Assembly: GCA_026002695.1 (NCBI GenBank)
Contig: BOCB01000041.1
Location: 1-15,493, forward strand
DNA length: 15,493 nt
Reading direction: 5' to 3'
From: Synergistales bacterium
GTDB taxonomy: Bacteria; Synergistota; Synergistia; Synergistales; Synergistaceae
Position numbers and translations under genes: made by a program
Notes under the pieces: model-generated
Seen by the model: the letters and a program-made list of their open reading frames with translations, nothing else
Databases searched by the model: none
What the model was told of the DNA's origin: nothing
Shown here: piece after piece, positions 8,500 through 15,493 of the stretch
Numbering within the stretch: the first letter of the stretch is position 1
Layout: each line of letters begins with the position of its first letter

Positions 8500-11400
8500 T
8501 CACCTCACAGTTACGAAACAGACAAGCTCAAAATCGTCCAGTCCGTCAATCTTGCTCGCAAGCGCGGTTGTGCCGCCTGCCGTGAACAGGCTGTCAATCG
8601 CGCTTTCCTCGTTGATGTCAACAATAGACTTCACGGCGAAGTACAACAGGTCAGAGTAGTGGCTCATATTGCGCCCGTCATTTGTTTCGGTGTTAAATTC
8701 CTCGCATAACTTCACGTCCGGTAGGGATTTTGCTTTGCATAACTGCCGCATTGTGTCAAGCAGCTTTTTCGGGTTCAGGTGGTCTATGTACACCGCGCTC
8801 CCGTCATCGCGGACATAAACCATATAGAACGGGTGAAGTACGTTCCTATCCTGAATGTTGATATTTTCGTTGCGGTTTTTGAGGACAAATACCGTGCCTT
8901 TGGGGTATTCGTCCGTTGTTGCAACGACGGCGTGAAGCCCGTTCGGTACGCCGTCTAATTCTCCGTGCCGTTTGACGTAGTCGAGCAGGTCGAGGCGGAA
9001 CTCGTTCAGCCCTAAGTCCATTATAGAAATGCCGCTCTGCATATCCTCAATGTCTACAACCTCTGTCTGCAAGCGTTCAAGCTGCTGCCTGCGGTATTCA
9101 AGGTCGCCGCGCTCCGTGTCGTCGATGATGTTGTCGTCACCAGTTGAGGTCATAATTGAGGCTTTCATTCGAGTTTCTACGCGGTTCTTGAGGTTAATAT
9201 ACTCGTCAAGCTCAACGTCCGGCCAGAAGTTCACGAGTTGAATCTGCGCGTTTTTACTGCCGATACGGTCAATCCGGCCGAACCGCTGTATTATCCGCAC
9301 GGGATTCCAATGAATGTCGTAGTTTACGCAATAGTCGCAGTCTTGCAGGTTCTGTCCCTCGGAGATACAGTCGGTAGCAATGAGCAGGTCTATCTCTGTG
9401 TTCACGCCCTGCATTAGCAGGTCTTTGTCTTTTGAACGCGGTGAGAACAGCGTCAATATCGTGTTCAAGTCAGTACGGAATGTTTTCGGCAGCTTAGCGG
9501 TTGTTTTACCGTCCGTTGTGCCTGTAATCATCGCCGCGTCAACGCCGAATTTGCCCACAAGATTGGCATAGAGATAATCAACCGTATCGGAAAACGCGGA
9601 GAATACAAGCACTTTCTTGTTACCCGCGTTGATAGGTTCGCGGACTTTCCTGTCAATCAGTCCGATTAGTTTTTGCAGTTTGCTGTCGTGTTCGGGCGTT
9701 ATGTCGCGCACCATTAACGCCATAAGCCCAAGCGTATCAGAGTCCTCTCTCAATTTTTTGTTCCAAGTCACCACGTCAACATCGTTCAGGTCAATTTGCC
9801 GACTCTTGCCATAGGCGAAGGTCGCCCCCCGGCTGAAAAAGTCGGTGTTCTGGTCATCGCCGTCGAAATCGTTTTCGCTGATTTCACGGGCGTTCATAAT
9901 GTCGCTTGTGCCGCGCTGATAGTTGTCAATGCTCCTGATAGTGTCTTGAATAAGGCTCTCTATCCGCTCGATAGTCAACCGGAACGAATACACCGAGCTT
10001 TCAAGCCGCTTCAAGAGGTTCACCGCCATTAGTCTGCGGATACCGCTTTCTTGCCCGAATATGCGGAGAGTGTCGCCCTTATTTTCCGGGTCGGTGATAT
10101 ACTTAGCCTTTGCGCTCTCGAATACAAACGCCATCGGCGAGTATACCGCAAGGTTCAGTTTCATCAGTTCGCTGAAAATCTCATTGTAGTTTATCGCGTT
10201 TTCCAAGTCGGTCAACCGCGACCGCACATTCACAGGCGGCAGTCGTTTAGGGAAGTCGCCAATCTCCGCAATGTCGTAGTATTTTTGAATATGTTTGCGT
10301 GAGCGAGCGATTGTCACCGCGTCAAGCATTGTAAAAAAGTCGAAATCAAGTGAGCGCAAAAGGTTCTCCGTGGTACGCTCATCGGGTTCGAGTTTGCTCC
10401 ATTTAGAAAACGCGGTTTGCGCCTGCCGAAATATCACATCTATCGACTTCGTTGTGCCGAGCTTGTCGTTGATTAAGGCAGGGTTGCCCTCGTAGGCAAG
10501 CGCAAGCTGATGACGCAAGTCGGAAAAGCCGTTGTTCACAGGCGTAGCCGACAGCATAAGGACTTTCGTCTTTACGCCTTTACGGATAACCTTGTTCATT
10601 AACTGCAAGTAACGGTTCTCGCGCTTATCGTCGCGGCTTTGATACATTTCACCGCCATTGCGGAAATTGTGGCTCTCGTCGATAACAACAAGGTCGTAGT
10701 TGTCCCAGTTCCACTTTGACAGGTCGTGACCGTTTGAAAGCCCTCCTGCGCGAGAAAGGTCTGTGTGGTAAAGAACGTCGTATCTAAGCCTGTCCGCCAA
10801 CAACGGATTGTTCTTCACGTTACTATTGAACGTATCCCAGTTATCGCCTAATTTTTTAGGGCATAGCACAAGCACGTTACGGTTTTTCAGCTCGTAGTAT
10901 TTCATTACCGCGAGTGCACTGAATGTCTTACCTAAACCAACACTGTCCGCGAGAATACAACCGTTGTATTTTTCGAGCTTGTTGATAATCGCCAAAGCCG
11001 CGTCTTTTTGGAACTCGTACAGCTTGTCCCAAATAGCTGTTTGCTTAAAGCCTGTCGCCTCGTTGGGCAACACATCTTCGTTGATGTCATCAAGAAACTC
11101 GTTAAAAATGTTATATATCGCGACGAAGTAAATAAACTCCGGCGAGTTTTCTTTATATGCGGCGGTGATTCCTTCAAGCACAATGTCTGTTACATCATTA
11201 AGAAGATTCTTGTCGCTCCATATCTGCTCAAACTGGTCGAGGAACTGACGGCTCTCTGTGTGCGAAAATTTCACCGTTGACACGGCGACGTTATTACCGC
11301 GTTCGCAGCCGAGGTCAGCGGTCGTAAATCCGTTGAGTGGGGTATATGAGTAGCCGCCGTCACTCTGGCTAAGGTCGAGAAACGGGTTTATCACACCGCT

Positions 11401-11757
11401 CGTGACGTTGGAGCGGAACTTCACCTTTTCCCTAATCCACTCGGCACACTCGCGGGCAATCGCCTTTTGTGTAAGCTCATTACGGAGCTTGACCTCAAAC
11501 TCTGTGCCATAAAGCGAACGCTCTCGGTTGAGTTGCGGGATATAAAATTCCCGTGCGCGTTTAGACGCTTTTTCTTTGAGGAATGTCGGCGAAGTAAATA
11601 TAAAGCGCAGTTCGGCAACGCTGTCAAGCTGCTTTTTGAGGGTTTGATAGGCATAGATAGAGAAGCTCGCCGCCGCTATAGACAGCTTGTCGCCTTTTGC
11701 GATTGTAGCCGCAAGGTCGTCCCTCACAGTCTTGTTTACGTTGTCGAGTACCTGCAT
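8500..11757 (-). CDS. SNF2-like DEAD/DEAH helicase with degenerate PLD-like N-terminus
   Basis: 1085 residues from the ATG at 11757, chosen because AAGGAG lies 9 bases upstream; the frame stays open for 51 more codons with no better start. Helicase motifs: DSVGLGKT (271-278), DESH (360-363), SATPVNN (403-409), ATDCISEGQNLQ, and QRFGRIDRIG (824-833). The last two are typical of SNF2/RapA-like translocases. Residues of about 25-190 resemble the PLD-like domain often fused to such helicases: FIFTSPTF, then NGFTTADLG where SSNFT-x-x-GL is expected, and FDQIW-like FEQIW. No HxK(x4)D pair is visible, so the nuclease activity is probably lost. It likely moves on DNA for the R-M complex. It lies 58 bases after the 195-aa gene and 4 bases before the DUF4391 gene. 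Confidence 0.9.
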   Translation of the reverse strand: MQVLDNVNKTVRDDLAATIAKGDKLSIAAASFSIYAYQTLKKQLDSVAELRFIFTSPTFLKEKASKRAREFYIPQLNRERSLYGTEFEVKLRNELTQKAIARECAEWIREKVKFRSNVTSGVINPFLDLSQSDGGYSYTPLNGFTTADLGCERGNNVAVSTVKFSHTESRQFLDQFEQIWSDKNLLNDVTDIVLEGITAAYKENSPEFIYFVAIYNIFNEFLDDINEDVLPNEATGFKQTAIWDKLYEFQKDAALAIINKLEKYNGCILADSVGLGKTFSALAVMKYYELKNRNVLVLCPKKLGDNWDTFNSNVKNNPLLADRLRYDVLYHTDLSRAGGLSNGHDLSKWNWDNYDLVVIDESHNFRNGGEMYQSRDDKRENRYLQLMNKVIRKGVKTKVLMLSATPVNNGFSDLRHQLALAYEGNPALINDKLGTTKSIDVIFRQAQTAFSKWSKLEPDERTTENLLRSLDFDFFTMLDAVTIARSRKHIQKYYDIAEIGDFPKRLPPVNVRSRLTDLENAINYNEIFSELMKLNLAVYSPMAFVFESAKAKYITDPENKGDTLRIFGQESGIRRLMAVNLLKRLESSVYSFRLTIERIESLIQDTIRSIDNYQRGTSDIMNAREISENDFDGDDQNTDFFSRGATFAYGKSRQIDLNDVDVVTWNKKLREDSDTLGLMALMVRDITPEHDSKLQKLIGLIDRKVREPINAGNKKVLVFSAFSDTVDYLYANLVGKFGVDAAMITGTTDGKTTAKLPKTFRTDLNTILTLFSPRSKDKDLLMQGVNTEIDLLIATDCISEGQNLQDCDYCVNYDIHWNPVRIIQRFGRIDRIGSKNAQIQLVNFWPDVELDEYINLKNRVETRMKASIMTSTGDDNIIDDTERGDLEYRRQQLERLQTEVVDIEDMQSGISIMDLGLNEFRLDLLDYVKRHGELDGVPNGLHAVVATTDEYPKGTVFVLKNRNENINIQDRNVLHPFYMVYVRDDGSAVYIDHLNPKKLLDTMRQLCKAKSLPDVKLCEEFNTETNDGRNMSHYSDLLYFAVKSIVDINEESAIDSLFTAGGTTALASKIDGLDDFELVCFVTVR

Positions 11758-11815
11758 AGACTTTTTCTCCTTAATTTTGAAATTTTCACTGCCGATTTCC
11801 GGGCTAAGACGAATA

Positions 11816-12403
11816 TCATCGGTATATAAGCCCGTGTTCCTGTAATGTTTTACGCAAATCCATACGTTTGATAATCCAGTTCGTTCCGTCAAGAACATCT
11901 CTGCCGTCATTACTGTTAATCCCTATCTCAAATGCTATTTCGTTCAGTCGTAGCTGTGACATAGGCTTGCCCCAAAGTTTCCGAAAACAAATTTCAATTT
12001 TTCGCCCTTGTTCGGAAACACTCGTAACCATTCCGTAGTAAAATGACTGATTGGGGTCTTTGCATTTCTTATAACCGCCATTTGCTGTGATAAACAAAGA
12101 CGGGAACTTCTTAATCCGCTCATCAAAAATATCAAACGTCTCGCTACTCTTGTGTCGTAGTGCCTTTTCTCTGCCGATTACGAAACAGTTTTTGCTGTTG
12201 CTAAAACTCACGTCTTTGACTATGAACCAATTACAATATTCAGAGCTGAACGTATTATCAAGCAACGCATTAGTATCGGTGTCACCTAAACTGCCGTCAA
12301 ATATTACCGTAGAGTTGACGCTCCCGATATTATCAGCGGTTATTATATTTTGAGTTGCTACCGGGGCGTTATTAACCACGCCGTTTATACTGTTTTCGTT
12401 CAT
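11816..12403 (-). CDS. Unrecognised 195-aa protein with Asn-rich N-terminal motif
   Basis: 195 residues from the ATG at 12403, with GGAG 8 bases upstream. The frame is open for 26 codons further but without an RBS. The N-terminus (about 5-35) is rich in Asn, Val and Ile, including GVVNNAPV and DNIGSVNSTVIF; it resembles the C-terminal end of the 75-aa protein encoded two genes upstream. The rest (about 45-195) looks like a compact alpha/beta domain. It has a VIGRE segment, FPSLFITANGG, YYGMVTSV, IEICFRKLWG and a C-terminal WIIKRMDLRKTLQEHG. I do not recognise the family. Position between the XRE regulator and the helicase suggests it links the kinase cassette to the R-M block (inference). The coding call is firm; the function is unknown. 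Confidence 0.8.
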   Translation of the reverse strand: MNENSINGVVNNAPVATQNIITADNIGSVNSTVIFDGSLGDTDTNALLDNTFSSEYCNWFIVKDVSFSNSKNCFVIGREKALRHKSSETFDIFDERIKKFPSLFITANGGYKKCKDPNQSFYYGMVTSVSEQGRKIEICFRKLWGKPMSQLRLNEIAFEIGINSNDGRDVLDGTNWIIKRMDLRKTLQEHGLIYR

Positions 12404-12440
12404 ACATCTTTCTCCGTTTATAAGAGTAGTAAAGGTGACC

Positions 12441-12671
12441 TTATTTATCGCTGTTTTCTGTCGGTGCTTCGTCCTGTACAACTTCCAAAATGTCGGTTAA
12501 GTCGCATTTCAAAGCGGCACATATTCTGAGTAGCACGTCGGTATTGACGGTTTCGCCACGATTAAGTTTAGAGGATGTAGACGAGCTTATATGTGCCATT
12601 TTTCTGAACTCGCCCTTTGAAATTTCTTTATCAATAAGCAGTTTCCAGAGTTTCTTATAACTTATCTTCAT
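12441..12671 (-). CDS. XRE/Cro-C1-type helix-turn-helix regulator
   Basis: 76 residues, almost all HTH. The pattern is YKKLWKLLIDKEISKGEFRKMA, then SSSTSSKLNRGETVNTDVLLRICAAL and CDLTDILEV; this is the compact five-helix Cro/C1 fold of the small YozG-like regulators (about residues 5-65). The start ATG has GGAGGAG 6 bases upstream. It follows the 75-aa gene after 67 bases and precedes the 195-aa gene by 37. Such regulators bind short operators as dimers, so it may control its own operon promoter at about 15350 (inference). Confidence 0.9.
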   Translation of the reverse strand: MKISYKKLWKLLIDKEISKGEFRKMAHISSSTSSKLNRGETVNTDVLLRICAALKCDLTDILEVVQDEAPTENSDK

Positions 12672-12738
12672 ACCTGACTCCTCCGAAGAACGATTTTTCT
12701 TTGCGGCGTATTTGCCTTTTTGCTCACTATCTTCGTCC

Positions 12739-12966
12739 TCATATAGTTATATTCCCGGTCACGTTACCTAAGTTTACGATTTTCTGTACGCCGACCGTGC
12801 CGTTGTTGACAACCGTAAATTTACCGCTGTCAACCTGCTTATCAGTAGCGGCTTTTACTGTTTCGGATAAATCGCCGATTTGCTCTTTCAGTTCGTTTTG
12901 GTTATCGGCAATCGTGGGTAATTCTGCGGCAGTTGCCGAGTTAGATTTTAGGTTTTGCAGGCTCAT
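12739..12966 (-). CDS. Small 75-aa protein: coiled coil plus Asn/Gly/Val tail
   Basis: 75 residues; the start ATG overlaps the kinase stop (ATGA) and has GGAGG 7 bases upstream. Residues of about 15-48 are helical and charged (NQNELKEQIGDLSETVK); residues 50-75 form a beta-prone tail with VVNNGTVGVQKIVNLGNVTG and a final NITI. The tail resembles the N-terminus of the 195-aa protein in the same operon. I do not recognise a named family. Tight coupling to the kinase and the two-part build fit a small adaptor that joins partners through its tail (inference). The start and overlap make the coding call reliable despite the size. Confidence 0.75.
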   Translation of the reverse strand: MSLQNLKSNSATAAELPTIADNQNELKEQIGDLSETVKAATDKQVDSGKFTVVNNGTVGVQKIVNLGNVTGNITI

Positions 12967-13847
12967 AATAAATCCTCCATATTTTGTGCGCGGTGTTTCG
13001 TCCCGCGAATTAAGGTTTGTTGCAATAAGTCAATCACATTGCCTTTGGCGTTTTGCGCTCCCTCAAAATATTTGTTCTCGTCCAAGAACGTAAAGTCTTT
13101 CTTCCGCATTTTTTCCAATGCCAAGCTATCAACAGTATTTCCGGTATAAAGCCAGTAGATAATTGCACCGAACGCATAGACATCGGTCGCACGGCTTACC
13201 ACGCTGAACTGTTGATGACTTTGCTCATACGGTGACCAGCTTTCAGAAAACGGCAACTGTTCCGGATATGGTTTTAACAAGTAACCGTTTTCGTCCGTTG
13301 GTAGAACTGTATCGAAGTCAAACAGAGCAACTCTCCGCGATAGCCCGTTTTTCGGGAACAGCCAAATGTTTGACGGCTTGATGTCGAGAAACAATTTGTT
13401 TGCGTTATGCAAATCCCGTATGGATTCGCAGAGAGAAATCAGCACTTCTGACTTGTCGTAGCGCGATAAAGTCGATGCGGAATTTTCAAGCGTGTCCTCC
13501 TGAGTAAAGTCAACGACCGTAAATAATTTGCCGTCAACTTCCTCAATCCGTGTCGGAGCGAAAGAGTTTTGATTGTTTACCTCGTAAAACTCAATCTATT
13601 CTCTTGCGGCAGCAATAAACCGCGCCTTTTTCGTTTCTATATTGTCCGTTTCAACAGGGTTGAACTCCTTTATTACGGCTCGGACAGCAGGAATACCTAC
13701 AGTCTTTTCGTAATCGGACGGCTCACGCTCGGCGTTGTACGCAAGGCAACTTCCGCCTTTGTCGCTTAACAGTTCACAAATTCGGTATGTACTGCCGTCG
13801 ATTATGAGTTTAGTGTCACTCGTAAGCGGAGTTCGTATGTCAGTCAT
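12963..13847 (-). pseudogene. Hanks-type Ser/Thr protein kinase interrupted by an in-frame TAG
   Basis: One frame of 294 codons with a single internal TAG at 13596-13598 (codon 84). Upstream of it: a Gly-rich loop (about 28-36, SDKGGSCLA) and the VIK lysine (K60). Downstream: catalytic loop LDIKPSN (D155, K157, N160), DFD in place of DFG (177-179), SPYE where APE is expected, DVYAFGAIIYWL and a final Arg-containing segment. The TAG falls in the alpha-C helix, so neither piece alone can be an active kinase. The start ATG has GGAGGTGAT 8 bases upstream and overlaps the previous frame. A GTG at 13445 opens the second part but has no RBS. One base change (CAG to TAG) explains the break. Read-through or a sequencing error are alternatives. 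Confidence 0.85.
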
Positions 13848-14127
13848 CGGAATCACCTCCGCATTGCTCCGCCATTCTTGCGAGTATTTCGTTAAATTGA
13901 AACAGCGCAGTACAGTCTTCGTCATCGTTAGTGTCAAGCAGTCGGACGCAGTTCAAAATGTGCCAGTCAAACGGATTGGCGTAGTAAAGGTAGCCGTAAC
14001 CGCATTTGTCGAGTTCTTCGTTAAGCCCGATATAGAAATCCTCAAACCATTCGGATTGCTCATTTTCAGTTCCGGCAGTTTTGCGAATAGGCTCGTCCGT
14101 TTCATTTGAGTCAAAAATATACCGCTC
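13840..14127 (-). pseudogene. In-frame C-terminal remnant of the upstream gene
   Basis: Directly after the TGA at 14128-14130 the same frame stays open for 95 codons and ends at TGA 13840-13842, overlapping the kinase start. It has coding character: EWFEDFYIGLNEELDKCGYG, then YLYYANPFDWHIL and an acidic end. No usable start codon exists at its front; the first ATG is 10 codons from the end. It therefore looks like the last fifth of the upstream gene, cut off by a nonsense codon. The full gene would encode about 475 residues. Confidence 0.7.
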
Positions 14128-15267
14128 TCACTCCAAGACATACTTTGCGAATTTCATCAGTACAAATATCATTCTTGCGCAGGTATGCTCGGTTTCCGTA
14201 GCTCGTTTTGGTTCTTGAATACATTTTGCAAGGCTATCCTGCGTTAAGAACGATACCAAGTCTGAAACATAGTAGCAGAGTTTCTTGTCAGGACGCAGAT
14301 TTCTGACGGCAACGTCACAGGCATCGTCAAGCGTATATTTCTCCGCAAGTTGGCGGCACATAAATTCATAAGTGTACTCGTCATCGTCGCCTGCGGTGTG
14401 TATGATTTCGCCGTCATTACCGACTAAGTTTAAGTTTCCGGTTTTGGCTAAATTCGTTGTGCGGTAAGATATATTGGTTTCTTCGTTATCGTTTTTGGTC
14501 TGAAATTCCGCTTGTGCCGTCAGCCAAGCGGAACGACTTTCAATTGCACGATTCTTGTGAATTTCAGCTTTAAGTTCCTCATAAATAGTTTTCATCTCGG
14601 CGTGAGCCGTTCGGCTATAACCGAGGAAATTGTGCTTGTTAGCGCAAAGCTTATCGATAAAGTCCTCACGGCTTACGTTTTTCAAGTCGCCGAACAAATG
14701 GCGAAGTGTCTGCGTTCGAGTTATATGATGTTCCACAGACGGCTGCAAAATTGGCACAAAATCGTCATACGCCTTTTTTATCTCGCTGACTTTGATAAAA
14801 GGCAAGGAGTTCGCCAAGCAGTAGCACTGGATAATATCCTCTGCTCTGCGGAAACAAAAACCATTCAGCTTGCAGACTTTCCACAGAAAATCCGCCGCAC
14901 GGTCTACGTCCATATTAAACGCAAAACACAGTTTAATAGCCTGTGACCGCCGCGGCAGACAATCTTCTGTGCCGCTCTTACTTTTATAAAACCACTCGTA
15001 GGATTTTCCGTCCTGCGGGTTTCTTTTTATAAATCCGTCAATCTTCACATCGGCAGCTTTGACGAGTTCAGTAAATTTTGTATACAGCTCGTCATCATCG
15101 CCGCTAATCCCTAAATGATTTAGCTCGCGGACAATGCCGTCGTGAACCGTCAGAAAGTTTGACGGTTCACTTACATAGTCAAACGCATCATCAAGCGTTA
15201 AGTCCAGTTCGTAAATGGTCGCGTAACCCTGTTTGGTCAGCTTCCCCATAGTCTGCGGTGTCTTCAA
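14128..15267 (-). CDS. Unrecognised protein with helical HTH-like segment, first gene of operon
   Basis: 379 residues from the TTG at 15267, which has AAAGGAGG 8 bases upstream. A GTG at 15336 gives a longer frame but lies inside the promoter, before the likely transcription start, so it is rejected. No named family is recognised. Residues of about 120-175 form a helical block (RRSQAIKLCFAF, AADFLWKVC, FCFRRAEDIIQCYCLAN) that resembles HTH-like helical segments of Clostridial proteins encoded next to kinases. That likeness is a memory-based impression. The frame stops at TGA 14128-14130 but continues in frame for 95 codons, so this is probably the N-terminal four fifths of a longer protein. 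It precedes a kinase gene and may be its partner or substrate (inference). Confidence 0.75.
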   Translation of the reverse strand: MKTPQTMGKLTKQGYATIYELDLTLDDAFDYVSEPSNFLTVHDGIVRELNHLGISGDDDELYTKFTELVKAADVKIDGFIKRNPQDGKSYEWFYKSKSGTEDCLPRRSQAIKLCFAFNMDVDRAADFLWKVCKLNGFCFRRAEDIIQCYCLANSLPFIKVSEIKKAYDDFVPILQPSVEHHITRTQTLRHLFGDLKNVSREDFIDKLCANKHNFLGYSRTAHAEMKTIYEELKAEIHKNRAIESRSAWLTAQAEFQTKNDNEETNISYRTTNLAKTGNLNLVGNDGEIIHTAGDDDEYTYEFMCRQLAEKYTLDDACDVAVRNLRPDKKLCYYVSDLVSFLTQDSLAKCIQEPKRATETEHTCARMIFVLMKFAKYVLE

Positions 15268-15273
15268 ATCCAG

Positions 15274-15283
15274 AACCTCCTTT
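15274..15283 (-). promoter_or_regulatory. Strong ribosome binding site deciding a TTG start
   Basis: AAAGGAGGTT on the minus strand is a near-perfect Shine-Dalgarno. It stands 7-8 bases before TTG at 15267 and no ATG or GTG competes at that spacing. It fixes the start of the first operon gene. Confidence 0.8.
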
Positions 15284-15326
15284 GTGATATGGCTTCGCCA
15301 CGGAACACCATAAAACCCATTATTAT

Positions 15327-15355
15327 ATTTTACCACAGCTTAGCCAAAATGTCAA
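15327..15355 (-). promoter_or_regulatory. Sigma-70/SigA-type promoter of the 15-kb operon
   Basis: A perfect -35 TTGACA (15355-15350) is followed by a 17-base spacer and -10 TAAAAT (15332-15327), with TGG before the -10 giving an extended element. Transcription should begin near 15320, about 50 bases before the TTG start. It is the only strong promoter I noticed on the minus strand, and no convincing terminator was seen between the genes, so it may drive the whole run. Confidence 0.8.
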
Positions 15356-15369
15356 GAGCAAATTTTTTT

Positions 15370-15380
15370 GAGTGTCACTC
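15370..15380. repeat. Perfect short palindrome upstream of the promoter
   Basis: GAGTGTCACTC, two 5-base arms around a central T, lies 15 bases upstream of the -35. It could be an operator for the XRE regulator or part of the insertion-sequence end. It is short enough to be chance. Confidence 0.3.
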
Positions 15381-15385
15381 GTCTG

Positions 15386-15493
15386 TGATAATGTCCCCCT
15401 GTAAGTCATCTGAGAAAATGTCCGCATGAAGCAGGAGACGATGACATTGACTCGGGAAGAATTAACGCGGATAAAAGTGATGGAGTTCGTGAA
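15386..15493 (+). mobile_element. Left end of an insertion sequence (partial)
   Basis: Upstream of the transposase start are two related motifs, TGATAATGTCC (15386-15396) and TGAGAAAATGTCC (15411-15423), with a C-rich TGTCCCCCTG between. Repeats of this kind near the tip are typical transposase-binding sites. The outer boundary could not be fixed, since the other end lies beyond the window, and may reach out to about 15356. Confidence 0.5.
15441..15493 (+). CDS. Transposase, N-terminal fragment cut by window edge
   Basis: An ATG at 15441 opens MTLTREELTRIKVMEFV up to the window edge, with AGGAG four bases upstream. An in-frame ATG at 15426 lacks an RBS. The opening of this kind, followed by an HTH, is seen in transposases with an integrase-type DDE core (ISNCY/IS1202-like). 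Only 17 residues are visible, so the family is a guess. It runs away from the operon. Confidence 0.5.
   Translation, partial: MTLTREELTRIKVMEFV

Noticed and set aside
12672..12738. Possible terminator or separate promoter between the 75-aa and XRE genes
   Set aside because: No stem followed by a T run and no convincing -35/-10 pair was found in the 67-base gap.
13596..14130. Alternative genetic code or suppressor-dependent decoding
   Set aside because: Both TGA and TAG would have to be sense codons, yet TGA ends the Res, RhuM, helicase, 195-aa and 75-aa genes at tightly overlapping starts.
13953..14141. Minus-strand 62-aa frame starting MSWSESGIF
   Set aside because: It overlaps the in-frame continuation of the first operon gene in another register, and that continuation has much better protein character and meets the kinase start by overlap.
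15268..15336. Longer reading of the first operon gene from a GTG at 15336
   Set aside because: The GTG lies between the -35 and -10 of a strong promoter, so it would not be transcribed; a TTG 69 bases downstream has an almost perfect Shine-Dalgarno.
13812..15382. Shared 12-base string AGTGTCACTCGT at 13812 and 15371
   Set aside because: Several chance pairs of this length are expected in a window this size; one copy is inside the kinase gene.

Overview
The window looks like a bacterial defence island, most likely from a member of the Firmicutes (Clostridia-like). This rests on strong GGAGG-type ribosome binding sites before almost every gene, several TTG starts, and the style of the kinase and helix-turn-helix genes. 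The taxonomic guess is an inference with moderate confidence. TGA, TAA and TAG all act as ordinary stops.

Almost the whole window is one run of minus-strand genes. It starts at a near-consensus promoter (TTGACA, 17 bp spacer, TAAAAT, extended -10) at about 15350 and runs leftward for about 15 kb. Gene order by transcription: an unrecognised protein with a helical HTH-like segment (interrupted by an in-frame TGA), a Hanks-type Ser/Thr kinase (interrupted by an in-frame TAG), a 75-aa protein, a small XRE/Cro-type regulator, a 195-aa protein, a SNF2-like helicase with a degenerate phospholipase-D-like N-terminus, a DUF4391 protein, a type III (beta-class) Mod methyltransferase, a RhuM-family protein, a type III Res helicase-endonuclease, an RmuC-like protein, and the first 110 residues of an AAA ATPase. 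Most neighbours overlap by 1-11 bases or are separated by fewer than 70, so the set reads as one translationally coupled transcription unit.

Functionally there are two blocks. The downstream block (8500-0.5 kb) is an extended type III restriction-modification locus: Mod supplies methylation and site recognition, Res supplies ATP-driven cleavage, and helicase, DUF4391, RhuM, RmuC and AAA ATPase are accessory. The upstream block (15.3-11.8 kb) is a signalling/regulatory cassette: kinase, XRE regulator and two proteins that share an Asn-rich beta-type motif. Wiring a kinase cassette to a type III R-M operon is the most unusual aspect of the window.

Both edges show rearrangement. On the right, the start of a plus-strand insertion-sequence transposase lies directly upstream of the operon promoter. 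On the left, the AAA ATPase gene is cut off near base 215 and joins unrelated plus-strand sequence carrying a short ORF. With the two nonsense codons in consecutive genes, this suggests the regulatory arm may be decaying while the R-M core remains intact. No tRNA, rRNA or CRISPR array was seen. No gene-free stretch exceeds 300 bases; the longest (15268-15440) holds the promoter, the RBS and the insertion-sequence end.
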